From NCBI RefSeq assembly GCF_022513565.1, contig NZ_JAKWBE010000006.1, positions 1 through 64,000 on the forward strand: a stretch of 64,000 bases of DNA, written 5' to 3'. The position numbers and the translations under genes were made by a program. The notes beneath the pieces were generated by a model that saw nothing but the letters and a program-made list of their open reading frames with translations, was not told the DNA's origin and ran no database searches. The DNA is from Streptomyces gilvus (GTDB taxonomy: Bacteria; Actinomycetota; Actinomycetes; Streptomycetales; Streptomycetaceae). Shown piece after piece: positions 17,929 to 26,083 of the stretch. Each line of letters begins with the position of its first letter. The first letter of the stretch is position 1.

Positions 17929-18369
17929 TCAGCGGGCCGGGGTGACGGCCCGGCGGGGGCCGCGTGCCGCCATACCCGTGGTCACGAGACCGAGGAGCAC
18001 GGCGACCGCACCCGTCACCACGTTGCTGACGATGGTGCCCGTGGTGGCGGAGGCGTGCTGCACGGCCCAGGGGGCGATGATCGCCCAGATGCCGATGGCC
18101 ATGGCGACCCAGCCCATGCCGTAGGTGCGCTCGTACGCCGAGCCGAAGCCGATGGCCAGCACGGCCAGGGCGATTCCGGTGACGAGGTTGCTGACGGCCA
18201 GCGGGTCGCCGTTGAAGCCCACGACCCAGGGGGAGATCGCGAGATAGAGCCCGGTCAGCAGGGTCAGACCTTCGGTGGCCTGCGTCACGGGCAGGGCCGA
18301 GGTCTCCGCGTACCGGGCGCGGAGTGCGATCAGGTCGGGGTGCTGTTCGATGTGCGGATGTGTGGCCAT
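17929..18369 (-). CDS. SPW-repeat membrane protein
   Basis: The 146-residue protein contains two SPW repeats (AISPWVVGF and IIAPWAVQH), each in a pair of hydrophobic helices, for four helices in total. SPW proteins are small integral membrane proteins of unknown function. The ATG at 18369 is chosen for its strong GGAGGGGGG upstream; the longer frame back to 18456 lacks this. It lies downstream of the marR-like gene on the same strand, with an operator-like sequence between them. Confidence 0.85.
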   Translation of the reverse strand: MATHPHIEQHPDLIALRARYAETSALPVTQATEGLTLLTGLYLAISPWVVGFNGDPLAVSNLVTGIALAVLAIGFGSAYERTYGMGWVAMAIGIWAIIAPWAVQHASATTGTIVSNVVTGAVAVLLGLVTTGMAARGPRRAVTPAR

Positions 18370-18439
18370 GGACGGCCACCCCCCTCCACTGCTGGACAGA
18401 AAGGGTTCACTGAGCGGGTTTCCGCCGGGGGTCGGGCCA

Positions 18440-18460
18440 ATCGTGGCAGAGTGCAATAAT
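18440..18460 (-). promoter_or_regulatory. Partial MarR operator upstream of SPW gene
   Basis: ATCGTGGCA-GAG-TGCAATAAT keeps the core GCA-GAG-TGCAAT of the perfect operator at 19100-19120, with six of nine arm positions symmetric. It sits about 70 nt upstream of the SPW start codon. Confidence 0.6.
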
Positions 18461-18473
18461 CGAGGAAATTTGC

Positions 18474-19046
18474 TTACGGGGCCGGGTTGAGCGGGTCGTC
18501 GACGATCCCGGCGAGGCGGTCGGCCTCGTCGGTCGGGTCGAGGGTCAGGTCGAGGTCGTCGGCGGCCGCCGTCAGGGCCCGCAGGGCGGGGACGAGGCCG
18601 GCGCGTTCGCGGGCGGGCAGGCGTTCGACCAGGGCGCGGATCGCCGACCGCCGGTGCTGCAGGACGCGGTCGGTCAGCGCCTGCCCCTCGGGGGTGAGCC
18701 GAAGGACCACCTCGCGGCGGTTGTCCGGGTTGACGCGTCGGTCGATGAGGCCGAGGGACTCCAGGCGTTCGACCATGCGCAGGGCCGTGGAGGGGTTGAC
18801 CCCGAGGGTCGCGGCCATCGCGGCCAGCTTGATCGGGCCGCAGGTGCGCAGCGCGACGAGCGAGCGCAGCTGGGGCAGTGTGAGCGACACGTCGACGGCG
18901 CCGAGGGCACGGGCGGAGAGCGCGACGATCAGCCGGGAGGCGGCCATGACCGCCAGCGTGACGTCCTCGGCCTCACGGTCGGCGCCGCCGTCCCCGGAAA
19001 CGTCGGGCGTCCCCTCGCGGTCCGTCTCCTGCCCACCCCGGGACAT
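18474..19046 (-). CDS. MarR-family transcriptional regulator
   Basis: This 190-residue protein has the MarR winged helix: LPQLRSLVALRTCGPIKLAA, recognition helix VNPSTALRMVERLESLGLI, and the wing RRVNPDNRREVVLRLTPEG. The ATG at 19046 has AGAGGGGAG upstream; the frame is open far beyond it by chance. A perfect palindrome at 19100-19120 lies just upstream, which indicates autoregulation. It probably also controls the SPW gene (site at 18440-18460) and perhaps the divergent zinc-ribbon gene. The effector is unknown. Confidence 0.9.
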   Translation of the reverse strand: MSRGGQETDREGTPDVSGDGGADREAEDVTLAVMAASRLIVALSARALGAVDVSLTLPQLRSLVALRTCGPIKLAAMAATLGVNPSTALRMVERLESLGLIDRRVNPDNRREVVLRLTPEGQALTDRVLQHRRSAIRALVERLPARERAGLVPALRALTAAADDLDLTLDPTDEADRLAGIVDDPLNPAP

Positions 19047-19099
19047 CTCGCTCCCCTCTCCTTCGCCGACGGTCGGGCGGTCGCCGGCCGCCCCTGGTG

Positions 19100-19120
19100 A
19101 CCATTGCAGAGTGCAATGGT
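19100..19120. promoter_or_regulatory. Perfect palindromic operator for the MarR regulator
   Basis: ACCATTGCA-GAG-TGCAATGGT has 9-bp arms with a 3-nt centre. It lies in the divergent promoter region between the marR-like gene (start 19046) and the zinc-ribbon gene (start 19182). Confidence 0.8.
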
Positions 19121-19181
19121 AAGCTGTAGTGGCAGATCGGGGCCGTGCGGGCGCGACGGCTCCGGGCCAAGGGTGATGACC

Positions 19182-19430
19182 ATGCGGACCGAACCGATAC
19201 GCGAAGCCTATTCCTTCGTCTGCCTGCGCTGCGGGCACGCCTGGGAGGGCGTGTACGAGATCCGTCACGCCCTGGACGCCGCCGGGCGTCCCCGGGTCGA
19301 CTACTACGTCAAACCCGGCTTCAGGGTGCCGTCCCCGCTCACCGAGAACACCTGCCGGGTGTGCCTGGGCCACACGATCCGCATCCTGCGCCCGGGCCGG
19401 GTCCGCTCCGCCCACCCCGCTCCCCGGTGA
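19182..19430 (+). CDS. Small zinc-ribbon-like protein
   Basis: The 82-residue protein has two Cys pairs, FVCLRCGHAW and NTCRVCLGH, spaced like a zinc ribbon. The start is the ATG at 19182 because AAGGG lies 8 nt upstream; an ATG at 19176 is in frame but too close to it. It is divergent from the MarR gene and shares the operator region, so co-regulation is likely. Function is unknown. Confidence 0.75.
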   Translation: MRTEPIREAYSFVCLRCGHAWEGVYEIRHALDAAGRPRVDYYVKPGFRVPSPLTENTCRVCLGHTIRILRPGRVRSAHPAPR

Positions 19431-19465
19431 CGGCGCCGGTCCCCTCCCGGCCGTGACGGACGGGC

Positions 19466-20116
19466 TCAGGCCCGGGTCGTGCCCAGGAAGCGCAGGACCG
19501 CGAGGACGCGGCGGTGGTGGCCGTCCGCCGGGGGCAGGTCGAGCTTGGCGAAGATGTTGTTGATGTGCTTGGCGACCGCGCTGTCGGTGACGACCAGGTC
19601 CTCGGCGATGGCCGCGTTGGACCTGCCCTCCGCCATCAGCGCGAGCACCTCCCGCTCGCGCGGGGTGAGCCGCTCCAGCGGGTCGCTGTCCCGGCGCAGC
19701 AGCAACTGCGCGACGACCTGCGGGTCCAGGGCCGTACCGCCGGCCGCCACCCGCCGTACCGTCGCCGCGAACTCCTCGACGTCGGCGACGCGTTGCTTGA
19801 GGAGATAGCCGACGCCGCTGGTGTCGGCGGTGAGCAGGTCGGCGGCGTAGCGCTCCTCGACGTACTGGGAGAGCAGCACGACGGCGGTCCCCGGCCACCG
19901 GCGGCGGATCGACAGCGCCGCGCGCACGCCCTCGTCGCTGAACCCGGGCGGCATCCGGACGTCGATCAGCGCCAGGTCGGGCCGCTGCTCCTCGACCGCG
20001 GCCAACAGCGCCTCCGCGTCGCCCACTTCGGCGCCCACCTCGAAACCCGCCGTCTGCAGCACCCGGACCAGGCCCACCCGCAGCAGCACCGAGTCCTCGG
20101 CGATCACCGCCCGCAC
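19466..20116 (-). CDS. NarL/LuxR-type response regulator
   Basis: The 216-residue protein has a receiver domain (acidic pair in IAEDSVLLR, phospho-acceptor Asp in ALIDVRMPP, Lys in YLLKQRV) and a LuxR-type HTH (LTPREREVLALMAEGRSN, KHINNIFAKL). Its start codon lies 13 nt inside the end of the histidine-kinase gene, so the two are translationally coupled and form a two-component pair. The target genes are unknown. Confidence 0.93.
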   Translation of the reverse strand: MRAVIAEDSVLLRVGLVRVLQTAGFEVGAEVGDAEALLAAVEEQRPDLALIDVRMPPGFSDEGVRAALSIRRRWPGTAVVLLSQYVEERYAADLLTADTSGVGYLLKQRVADVEEFAATVRRVAAGGTALDPQVVAQLLLRRDSDPLERLTPREREVLALMAEGRSNAAIAEDLVVTDSAVAKHINNIFAKLDLPPADGHHRRVLAVLRFLGTTRA

Positions 20117-21378
20117 GGCAGCTCAGCGACCAGCGTGGTCGGGCCCCCGACGGGGCTGTCGATGCGGAAGGTGCCGTCGACGGCCCGGACGCGTCCGGCC
20201 AGCCCGGTCAGTCCGGTGCCGGCGGCCGCGTCGGCGCCGCCCACCCCGTCGTCGGTGACCTCCACCCGCACCACCCTCCCGGTCCGCCGTACCGTCACCT
20301 CCACCCGGCCGGCCCGGGCGTGCTTGGTAACGTTGGCCAGCGCCTCGGAGACGACGAAGTACGCGACCGACTCCACGGCGGGCGCCGGCCGCCCGTCCAG
20401 GTCCACGTGCAGGCGCACCGGCAACGGTACCCGCGCGGCGAGTCCGGACAACGCCGCGTCGAGGCCGCGGTCGTCGAGCACCGCGGGGTGCAACCCCCGT
20501 ACCAGGTCGTTGAGTTCGCTGATGGCCTCCTTGGCCTCGCGGTGCGCCTCGTCGATGATCCGGCGGGCCTCCTCGGGCAGGTCCTTGAGCGTCGCCCGGG
20601 CGAGCCCGAGGGTGACCGCGAGGGAGACCAGCCGCTGCTGGGTGCCGTCGTGCAGATCGCGTTCGATGCGGCGCCGCTCGGCGTCGGCCGCGTCGGCCAG
20701 GTCGGCCCTGCTCACGGACAGGTCCGTGACCCGCCGTTCCAGCCGCTGGGCGCGGCTCGGTCCGAGCAGCGCCCGCGCCGCGCGGCTCTCGGCCCGGGTC
20801 ACCGTCCCGGCGAACCAGGGCGCGGCGGCGAGCAGCAGCAGGCCGATGGCGGTGACGTACGCCGCCTGGACCGCGTACACGTCGGCGGCATCCGTGTGGG
20901 CCGGCATCGCCCACATCCACCCATAGATGGTGGCGCAGGCGACGCCCGTGCCCCACACCGCGAGCACCAGCACCTCCGCGACGGCGAGGAACGGCCCCAG
21001 GAGGGTGTGGTAGGCGGTCCGCCGCCAGGTCTCGGCGGAGACCAGCAGCCGCAGCGCCCGCCGAAGGCGCGGCCCCTCGGCCGGCAGGGAGCGCGGGATG
21101 TCCACGGCGAGGAGTTCGGCGTACCGCCACCGCTGGACCGCCGTCAGCGGGAGGGCGACGAGCGGGAGCAGCAGGAGGACGGCGAAGAGCCCCGGGAGGA
21201 CGCCCCACGGCAGGTGGACCGACCGGACGACCGGCTTGGCGCCGAGCCACAGCCACGCCGGTACGGCGGCGAGGTGCGGGAGCACGCCCGCGGCGAGGAA
21301 GGCGGTGTCCCGCCGGGCCGTCCCGATCCGGCGGCGCAGCAGTCGGGCGGGCGGCCCCAGTACGGAGGGGAGCGTCAT
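20104..21378 (-). CDS. Sensor histidine kinase, HisKA_3 type
   Basis: This 424-residue kinase has an N-terminal membrane sensor domain with about five helices, the dimerisation and phosphoacceptor motif (ERRRIERDLHDGTQQRL), and an HATPase_c domain (SEALANVTKHA, VTDDGVGG, GTGLTGLAGRV). The start is the ATG at 21378 with GGAGGGG upstream; the open frame continues further without likely coding content. It would phosphorylate the overlapping response regulator. A decayed paralogue of the same pair lies at 22.8-23.7 kb. Confidence 0.92.
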   Translation of the reverse strand: MTLPSVLGPPARLLRRRIGTARRDTAFLAAGVLPHLAAVPAWLWLGAKPVVRSVHLPWGVLPGLFAVLLLLPLVALPLTAVQRWRYAELLAVDIPRSLPAEGPRLRRALRLLVSAETWRRTAYHTLLGPFLAVAEVLVLAVWGTGVACATIYGWMWAMPAHTDAADVYAVQAAYVTAIGLLLLAAAPWFAGTVTRAESRAARALLGPSRAQRLERRVTDLSVSRADLADAADAERRRIERDLHDGTQQRLVSLAVTLGLARATLKDLPEEARRIIDEAHREAKEAISELNDLVRGLHPAVLDDRGLDAALSGLAARVPLPVRLHVDLDGRPAPAVESVAYFVVSEALANVTKHARAGRVEVTVRRTGRVVRVEVTDDGVGGADAAAGTGLTGLAGRVRAVDGTFRIDSPVGGPTTLVAELPCGR

Positions 21379-21561
21379 GCACCGACCGTAGAGCCCGGGG
21401 TGGGGCCCGGACCATGCACCTGTCTGCAGGATCGATGGTGAAACAGGCACCACCCCGAACCCGGACCCGGCCGTTACCGACAGTCGCCGGCCCGACGAGC
21501 AGGCTGGTGAACAGGCCGTCGGAGGGCGGCACTTGGCGAACACGAACGGGGTGAGGACGCC

Positions 21562-22032
21562 ATGCACACAACGCACACGGACGACTCGGGAGCCCGGCAG
21601 GCGGTGCGGGACCGCCCGCCCCTTCCCACACCGCGGCGTGGACTCGTCGGGCTGCGGTCCCGGCACCTCGGCCTGGCGTTCGTCGGCTGCGGTGTCGCGA
21701 TGGTGCCCTGGCTCGTCGTCCTGGCGAAGACCCTGCCGGACACGGCCCAGGTCCGGCACTGGTCCACCGCCTGGGTGGGGCTCGACGCCCTGGAGGCGCT
21801 CGGTCTGGCCGCCACCGGCCGGCTGCTGCTGCGCCGGGACCCCCGCTTCTGCCTCACGGCCACGGCGACGGCCGCCCTGCTGGTCTGCGACGCCTGGTTC
21901 GACGTGACGACCTCGGCGCCGGGCGCCGAACTCACCACGGCCGTCGCGATGGCCCTGGGCGCCGAACTGCCCATGGCCGCCCTGTGCACGGCACTCGCGG
22001 TCCGTGCGCTGCCCCGGAGGCCCCGCGGCTGA
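21562..22032 (+). CDS. Four-helix membrane protein
   Basis: The 156-residue protein has a polar N terminus of about 35 residues and four hydrophobic segments, including LAFVGCGVAMVPWLVVLA and TATATAALLVCDAWFDV. GAGG lies 6 nt before the ATG. It resembles small Streptomyces membrane proteins of unknown function. It is divergent from the sensor kinase, with about 180 nt between. Confidence 0.65.
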   Translation: MHTTHTDDSGARQAVRDRPPLPTPRRGLVGLRSRHLGLAFVGCGVAMVPWLVVLAKTLPDTAQVRHWSTAWVGLDALEALGLAATGRLLLRRDPRFCLTATATAALLVCDAWFDVTTSAPGAELTTAVAMALGAELPMAALCTALAVRALPRRPRG

Positions 22033-22044
22033 CCGCCCCCGGGG

Positions 22045-22770
22045 TCACAGGGCCCGGATCGCGTCGGCCGGCGGAGGTGCGCAGGGCCTGGCGGGTGGGG
22101 AGTTCCGTGGTGAGGAACGCCGTGGCGGTGACCGTGACGGCGAGCGCGGGCAGCAGCCAGACGGGTCCGGACGGCCAGGGGCGGCCGAGGAAGCCCTGGC
22201 CGAGCAGGGCGAGCGGTACGGCCGACAGCAGCAGCGCCGTGACGAGTGCCGTCGCCGCCGTCACCGCCGCCTCACGGCGCATCATCGTGCGGATCTGGCG
22301 CGGGGTCGTGCCGTTGAGGCGCAGGGCGCCCAGCTCGACCCGGCGCTGGGCGGTCGCGGCGACCAGTTTGTTGGCGATGCTGAGCAGCAGGTAGACGAGC
22401 AGGACCACGATGGTCGCCAGGTTGATCCACACCTCCGGCGGGGCGTTCCGCAGGCCGGAGGCGGGAGCCGTGTCCGCGAGCGCCAGGCCCGGCCGGGCGG
22501 CGGCGAGGGCGGTCAGGGCCCGCCGCGCGGCCGCCGTTCCGTCGGTCCGGACCAGCAGGCTCTGGTCGAGGCGTGTCGTGGTGTGCCCGGCGGCCAGGTC
22601 CCGGGACAGGACCACCGTGCCGAAGCCCAGCCCGCGCCCGTAGACGGCGACCACGGTCGCCTCGACCGGGGTGCCGTCACCGAGCACCAGCCGCACCCGC
22701 TTCCCCAGCCCGGCGCCCCGCGAGCGGACGACGTCGCTGCTGACGGCGACGGTGTTCCCCGTGATCGTCG
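22045..22770 (-). pseudogene. Remnant of an FtsX-type ABC permease (C-terminal part)
   Basis: Only the last ~240 residues of an FtsX/MacB-type permease remain: a periplasmic part (VAVSSDVVRSRGAGLGKRVR), then helices VWINLATIVVLLVYLLLSIA and onward through LRLNGTTPRQIRTMMRREA. No start codon or first membrane region is present. Near the 3' end, dropping one base at 22075 restores RTPPADAIRAL and a stop at 22045-22047, the usual end for these permeases; as it stands the frame runs on to 21932. The 5' break meets a kinase fragment of opposite orientation. The cognate ATPase is missing. Confidence 0.8.
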
Positions 22771-23069
22771 ACGTACCCGCGCGGTGCGCCGCCTCCGTCG
22801 AGGCCACCGCCTACTTCGTCGTCGCCGAGGCGCTGACCAACATCGCCAAGCACAGCGGCGCCGCGCACGCCACCGTCACGGCACGCAGCCGCGGCGGCCG
22901 TCTCACCCTGTGCGTCGAGGACGACGGCCACGGCGGCGCCGACGAGCACGGCGGCTCCGGGCTCACCGGCATCCGCCGCCGGGTCGCGGCCCACGACGGC
23001 ACCCTGTCCCTGGCCAGCCCGCCGGGCGGCCCGACCACCCTGAAAGCGGAGCTTCCATGCGGATCGTGA
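22767..23069 (+). pseudogene. Remnant of a histidine kinase (HATPase_c domain only)
   Basis: About 100 residues match the C-terminal ATP-binding domain of a HisKA_3 kinase: SVEATAYFVVAEALTNIAKH, VEDDGHGGAD, GSGLTGIRRRV, ending TLKAELPC. The membrane domain and the phosphoacceptor His are absent. The fragment overlaps the following response-regulator gene by 13 nt, exactly as in the intact pair at 19.5-21.4 kb. It abuts the FtsX remnant head to head, which marks a deletion junction near 22765-22775. Confidence 0.85.
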
Positions 23070-23715
23070 TGGCCGAGGACGACCCCCTGCTGCGCGAGGG
23101 GCTCGCCCTGCTGCTGCGGGCCGAGGGCCTGGACGTGGTGGCCACCGCGGGCACGGCCGACGAGGCGCTCGCCGCGATCGACGAGCACAAGCCGGACGTC
23201 GCCATCCTCGACGTGCGGATGCCGCCGACGCACACCGACGAGGGCATCGTCGCGGCCGTGCGGGCCCGGCGCCGACGGCCCGACCTGGCCGTCCTGGTGC
23301 TCTCCGCCTACGTCGAGCAGAGCTTCGCCACCGAGCTGCTGAGCGAGGGCGTGGGCGGGCTCGGTTATCTGCTGAAGGAACGGGTGGGACGCGTCGAGGA
23401 GTTCCTGGACGCGCTGCACCGGGTGGCGGGCGGTGGCACCGCCATCGACCCCGAGGTGGTCGCGCAGCTGTTCACCCGTTCCCGCCAGGACAGCCGCCTC
23501 GAACGGCTCAGCCCGCGCGAGCGTGACGTCCTCGCCCTGATGGCCGAGGGCCTGGGCAACGGCGCCATCGCCGAACGCCTCGTCGTCACCGACGGCGCGG
23601 TCCACAAGCACACCGCAGCATCTTCGCCAAGCTCGACCTGGCCCCCACGGACCGGGTGGACCGCCGGGTGGCCGCGGTCCTGCGGTATCCGGAGGACCTG
23701 CGCCGGCTGACTTGA
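23057..23715 (+). pseudogene. Response regulator with a frameshift in its HTH
   Basis: The ATG at 23057 starts a normal receiver (MAEDDPLL, AILDVRMPP, YLLKERV) and LuxR-type HTH (LSPRERDVLALMAEG, VVTDGAVHKH). After HKH one base is missing (between 23612 and 23613). Restoring it gives IRSIFAKLDLAPTDRVDRRV and a stop at 23713-23715; without it the frame reads unrelated sequence to 23710. The recognition helix is damaged, so DNA binding is doubtful. A sequencing error is possible, but the neighbouring genes are also broken. Confidence 0.75.
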
Positions 23716-23778
23716 ACTCCACCGGTGACGTCCAGCGGACGGGCGAGCGGATGCTGAGCGGGCCCCCTCCGGCGGGTG

Positions 23779-24573
23779 TCAGCCCCGAACGCCCTCGGTC
23801 TGCACGTCCTTCCGGGACACGGCCAGGTAGGCCACCAGGACCAGGATCGCCGCCGTCCACGCCAGGGTCACCGGGCCCAGGCCCCACGCGAGGCCGCCCC
23901 GGCCGTGGCCGACCGCCATCCAGTCGGCCACCGACGCGCCGAGGGGGCGGGTGAGGACGTACGCCGACCAGAAGGCCGTCACCGCGTTCAGCCTGCCGGC
24001 GCGGTGGGCGAGAGCGGGGACGGCGATCGCGGCGGCGTACAGGACGGCGGAGCCCAGGTAGCCGAGGCCGAGCGTGGCGGAGAGGTCGCCGGCCGCGGTG
24101 CCGAGGGCGAAGGTGGCGAGCACCGCGCCCCAGTAGAAAACCTCGCGGCGGCGGGTGTGGATGCTGTGGATGGACAGGGTGCGCTCGCTGCCGTACCAGA
24201 GCGCGAAGACGGTGGCGAGGGCGACCATGAAGAAGGGCGTGGAGAGCAGGTAGGGCACGCCCAGGCCGACGTGCAGGACGTCCGCGGCCATGGTGCCGAA
24301 GACGCTCACCATGACGATCGCCGTCCAGTAGATCCAGGCCACGTACCGGCGCACCGCGAACTGCACGGCCAGCGCCACCGCGAGCGCCACCGCGCCGAGT
24401 GCCACCGCGGGGATGGGCCCGAGGAGATGGGCGAGCCAGTCCGAGGCCGTCTCGCCCATGCCGGTGGTCAGCACCTTGATGACCCAGAAGTAGACGGTCA
24501 CTTCCGGGACCTTGCTCAGGGCGTGGCGTACGGGGCCGGCGTGCCGGCCGGGGGCGAGGCGATCTGTGCTCAT
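23779..24573 (-). CDS. DUF347/COG4705-type membrane protein
   Basis: The 264-residue protein has about eight short hydrophobic segments and the family's repeated pattern (PEVTVYFWVIKVLTTGMGET, FYWGAVLATFALGTAAGD, NAVTAFWSAYVLTRPLGAS). It is an integral membrane protein of the COG4705 group with internal repeats; transport function is suspected but not known. The start is the ATG at 24573; the upstream open frame shows no family features. Confidence 0.82.
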   Translation of the reverse strand: MSTDRLAPGRHAGPVRHALSKVPEVTVYFWVIKVLTTGMGETASDWLAHLLGPIPAVALGAVALAVALAVQFAVRRYVAWIYWTAIVMVSVFGTMAADVLHVGLGVPYLLSTPFFMVALATVFALWYGSERTLSIHSIHTRRREVFYWGAVLATFALGTAAGDLSATLGLGYLGSAVLYAAAIAVPALAHRAGRLNAVTAFWSAYVLTRPLGASVADWMAVGHGRGGLAWGLGPVTLAWTAAILVLVAYLAVSRKDVQTEGVRG

Positions 24574-24738
24574 GGCGGGCACGATCGCATGGCGCCGTAC
24601 GACTGCCACAGACCCCTTTGCCATTGTTTTGGCGCTTCTGGAGGGTGTGTTGCCCGAGGGACGCCCGAGCCTGAACACAACCTGAACGCCGCGGCCGTAT
24701 CGCTGGCCAGGAGCCGGTGAACAGTGGTAGAAGCGGCC

Positions 24739-25872
24739 TTACTTCAGGCCGATCGCCGCGCAGTCCGCCGCGTACTTCGCCGTGCAGATGTCCTTGACGG
24801 TGTAGACGCCGTCCTTGATCACCGTGGCCTTGATGTTGCTCTTGGTGAGCGCGACCACCGGCACCAGCATCGCCGGGATGTCCTTCTGCGTCGGGCTGTC
24901 GATCGTGTCCTGCGTCAGCGCGTCGAAGGCGATGTCCCGCCCCTGCACCTTGTAGACCGCCATCTCCGCGGCGCCCTGCGCCTCCAGCAGGAAGGACTTG
25001 TAGACCGTCATGGTCTGCTCGCCGGCGACGATCCGCTGCACCGCGTCCAGGTTGGCGTCCTGCCCGGTCACCGGCGGCAGCTTGGCGGCGCCCGCCTGCT
25101 CCAGTTCGTCGATGACGGCGCCCGCCATGCCGTCGTTGGCCGAGTAGACGGCGGCGATGTTCTTCAGGCCGACCGACGCGATCGCCTTCTCCATGTTGGC
25201 CTTGGCCACCTCGGGCAGCCACTCCCTGGTGTCGTACGACTTGGCGATGACGACCCGGCCCTTGAGCTCGCTCAGCGCGCCCTCCTTGAACAGCGCCGTG
25301 TTGGGGTCGGCCGGCGAGCCGTTCATCATGACGATCTTGCTGGTGGCGGCCTTGTCCCCGAGCGCGTCGACGATCGCCCGCCCCTGCACCTCGCCGACCA
25401 GCTCGTTGTCGTGGCTGACGTAGGCGTCGATCGGGCCCTGCGCGAGCCGGTCGTAGGCGATGACGGGTATCCGGGCGTCCTTGGCCTTCCGCACGGCCGG
25501 CGCGATCGCCCTGGCGTCCACCGCGTCGACGAGGATCACGTCCACCTTGTCGGCGACGAGCTGCGCGAACTGCTTGTTCTGCCGGGAGGCGCTGGCCTCG
25601 GCGTTGGCGTAGACGACCTTGCCCTTGCCGCCGGTGAGGGAGGCGACCCGGGACTTGATGAGGGGGTAGTCGAACCGTTCGAAACGGGCCGTGTCCTTGT
25701 CGGGCAGCAGCAGGCCCACCTTGACGTCCTCGCGCCGGGACGGGGTCGAGGAGTCGCCGCCGCCGGTGACGCCGTCGACGACACCACAGCCGCTGAGCAG
25801 CAGCGCACCGGCGGCGGCGAGGGGGAGGGCGGGGCGAAGTGCGGTGCTTCTGCGGGGAGTTCGTGCGTTCAC
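24739..25872 (-). CDS. XylF-type sugar-binding lipoprotein, orphan
   Basis: The 377-residue protein has a lipobox signal (ALLLSGC) and a periplasmic-binding-protein-1 fold: VKVGLLLPDKDTARFERFDY, VDVILVDAVDARAIAP, YVSHDNELVGEVQG, VMMNGSPADPNTALF and VTGQDANLDAVQRIVAGEQT, all typical of xylose/ribose binding proteins. GTG at 25872 is chosen for GGAAGG upstream and direct abutment on the signal peptide. No ABC ATPase, permease or xylose gene adjoins it, so it either serves a transporter elsewhere or has another role. Confidence 0.88.
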   Translation of the reverse strand: MNARTPRRSTALRPALPLAAAGALLLSGCGVVDGVTGGGDSSTPSRREDVKVGLLLPDKDTARFERFDYPLIKSRVASLTGGKGKVVYANAEASASRQNKQFAQLVADKVDVILVDAVDARAIAPAVRKAKDARIPVIAYDRLAQGPIDAYVSHDNELVGEVQGRAIVDALGDKAATSKIVMMNGSPADPNTALFKEGALSELKGRVVIAKSYDTREWLPEVAKANMEKAIASVGLKNIAAVYSANDGMAGAVIDELEQAGAAKLPPVTGQDANLDAVQRIVAGEQTMTVYKSFLLEAQGAAEMAVYKVQGRDIAFDALTQDTIDSPTQKDIPAMLVPVVALTKSNIKATVIKDGVYTVKDICTAKYAADCAAIGLK

Positions 25873-26056
25873 GTGCGAGGTGCCTTCCGGGCGGGAGGGG
25901 AGCGGGCCACGGTGACTGAGAAGCCAACGGCGCTGTGAAGGTGAGGTCAAGACATCTGGATGTCTTTTCGCGAATACCCACGGAATCTCCCCGCCCGCTT
26001 ATGGCAGGGCGCGGTGGAACGGTTGGTCAGGCAACTGTAAAGAACCTTGACAGTAG

Positions 26057-26072
26057 AATGGTCTAGTCCAAC
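26057..26072 (+). promoter_or_regulatory. dre-like DasR operator
   Basis: AATGGTCTAGTCCAAC differs from the dre core TGGTCTAGACCA at one position. It ends 11 nt before the GH18 start codon and overlaps the probable transcription start, with TAGAAT at 26054-26059 as a possible -10. DasR represses chitin and GlcNAc genes in Streptomyces, so this fits the downstream gene. Confidence 0.75.
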
Positions 26073-26083
26073 TATGGGTCGGC

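Noticed and set aside
22811..25981. A 1056-residue minus-strand open frame
   Set aside because: It runs antisense or out of frame through several recognisable genes, is rich in Arg, Pro and Gly, and has no domain features; it is a by-product of high GC content.
26047..26075. TTGACA (26047) as -35 of the GH18 promoter
   Set aside because: No good -10 lies 16-19 nt downstream; TAGAAT at 26054 is too close, so the exact promoter is left open.
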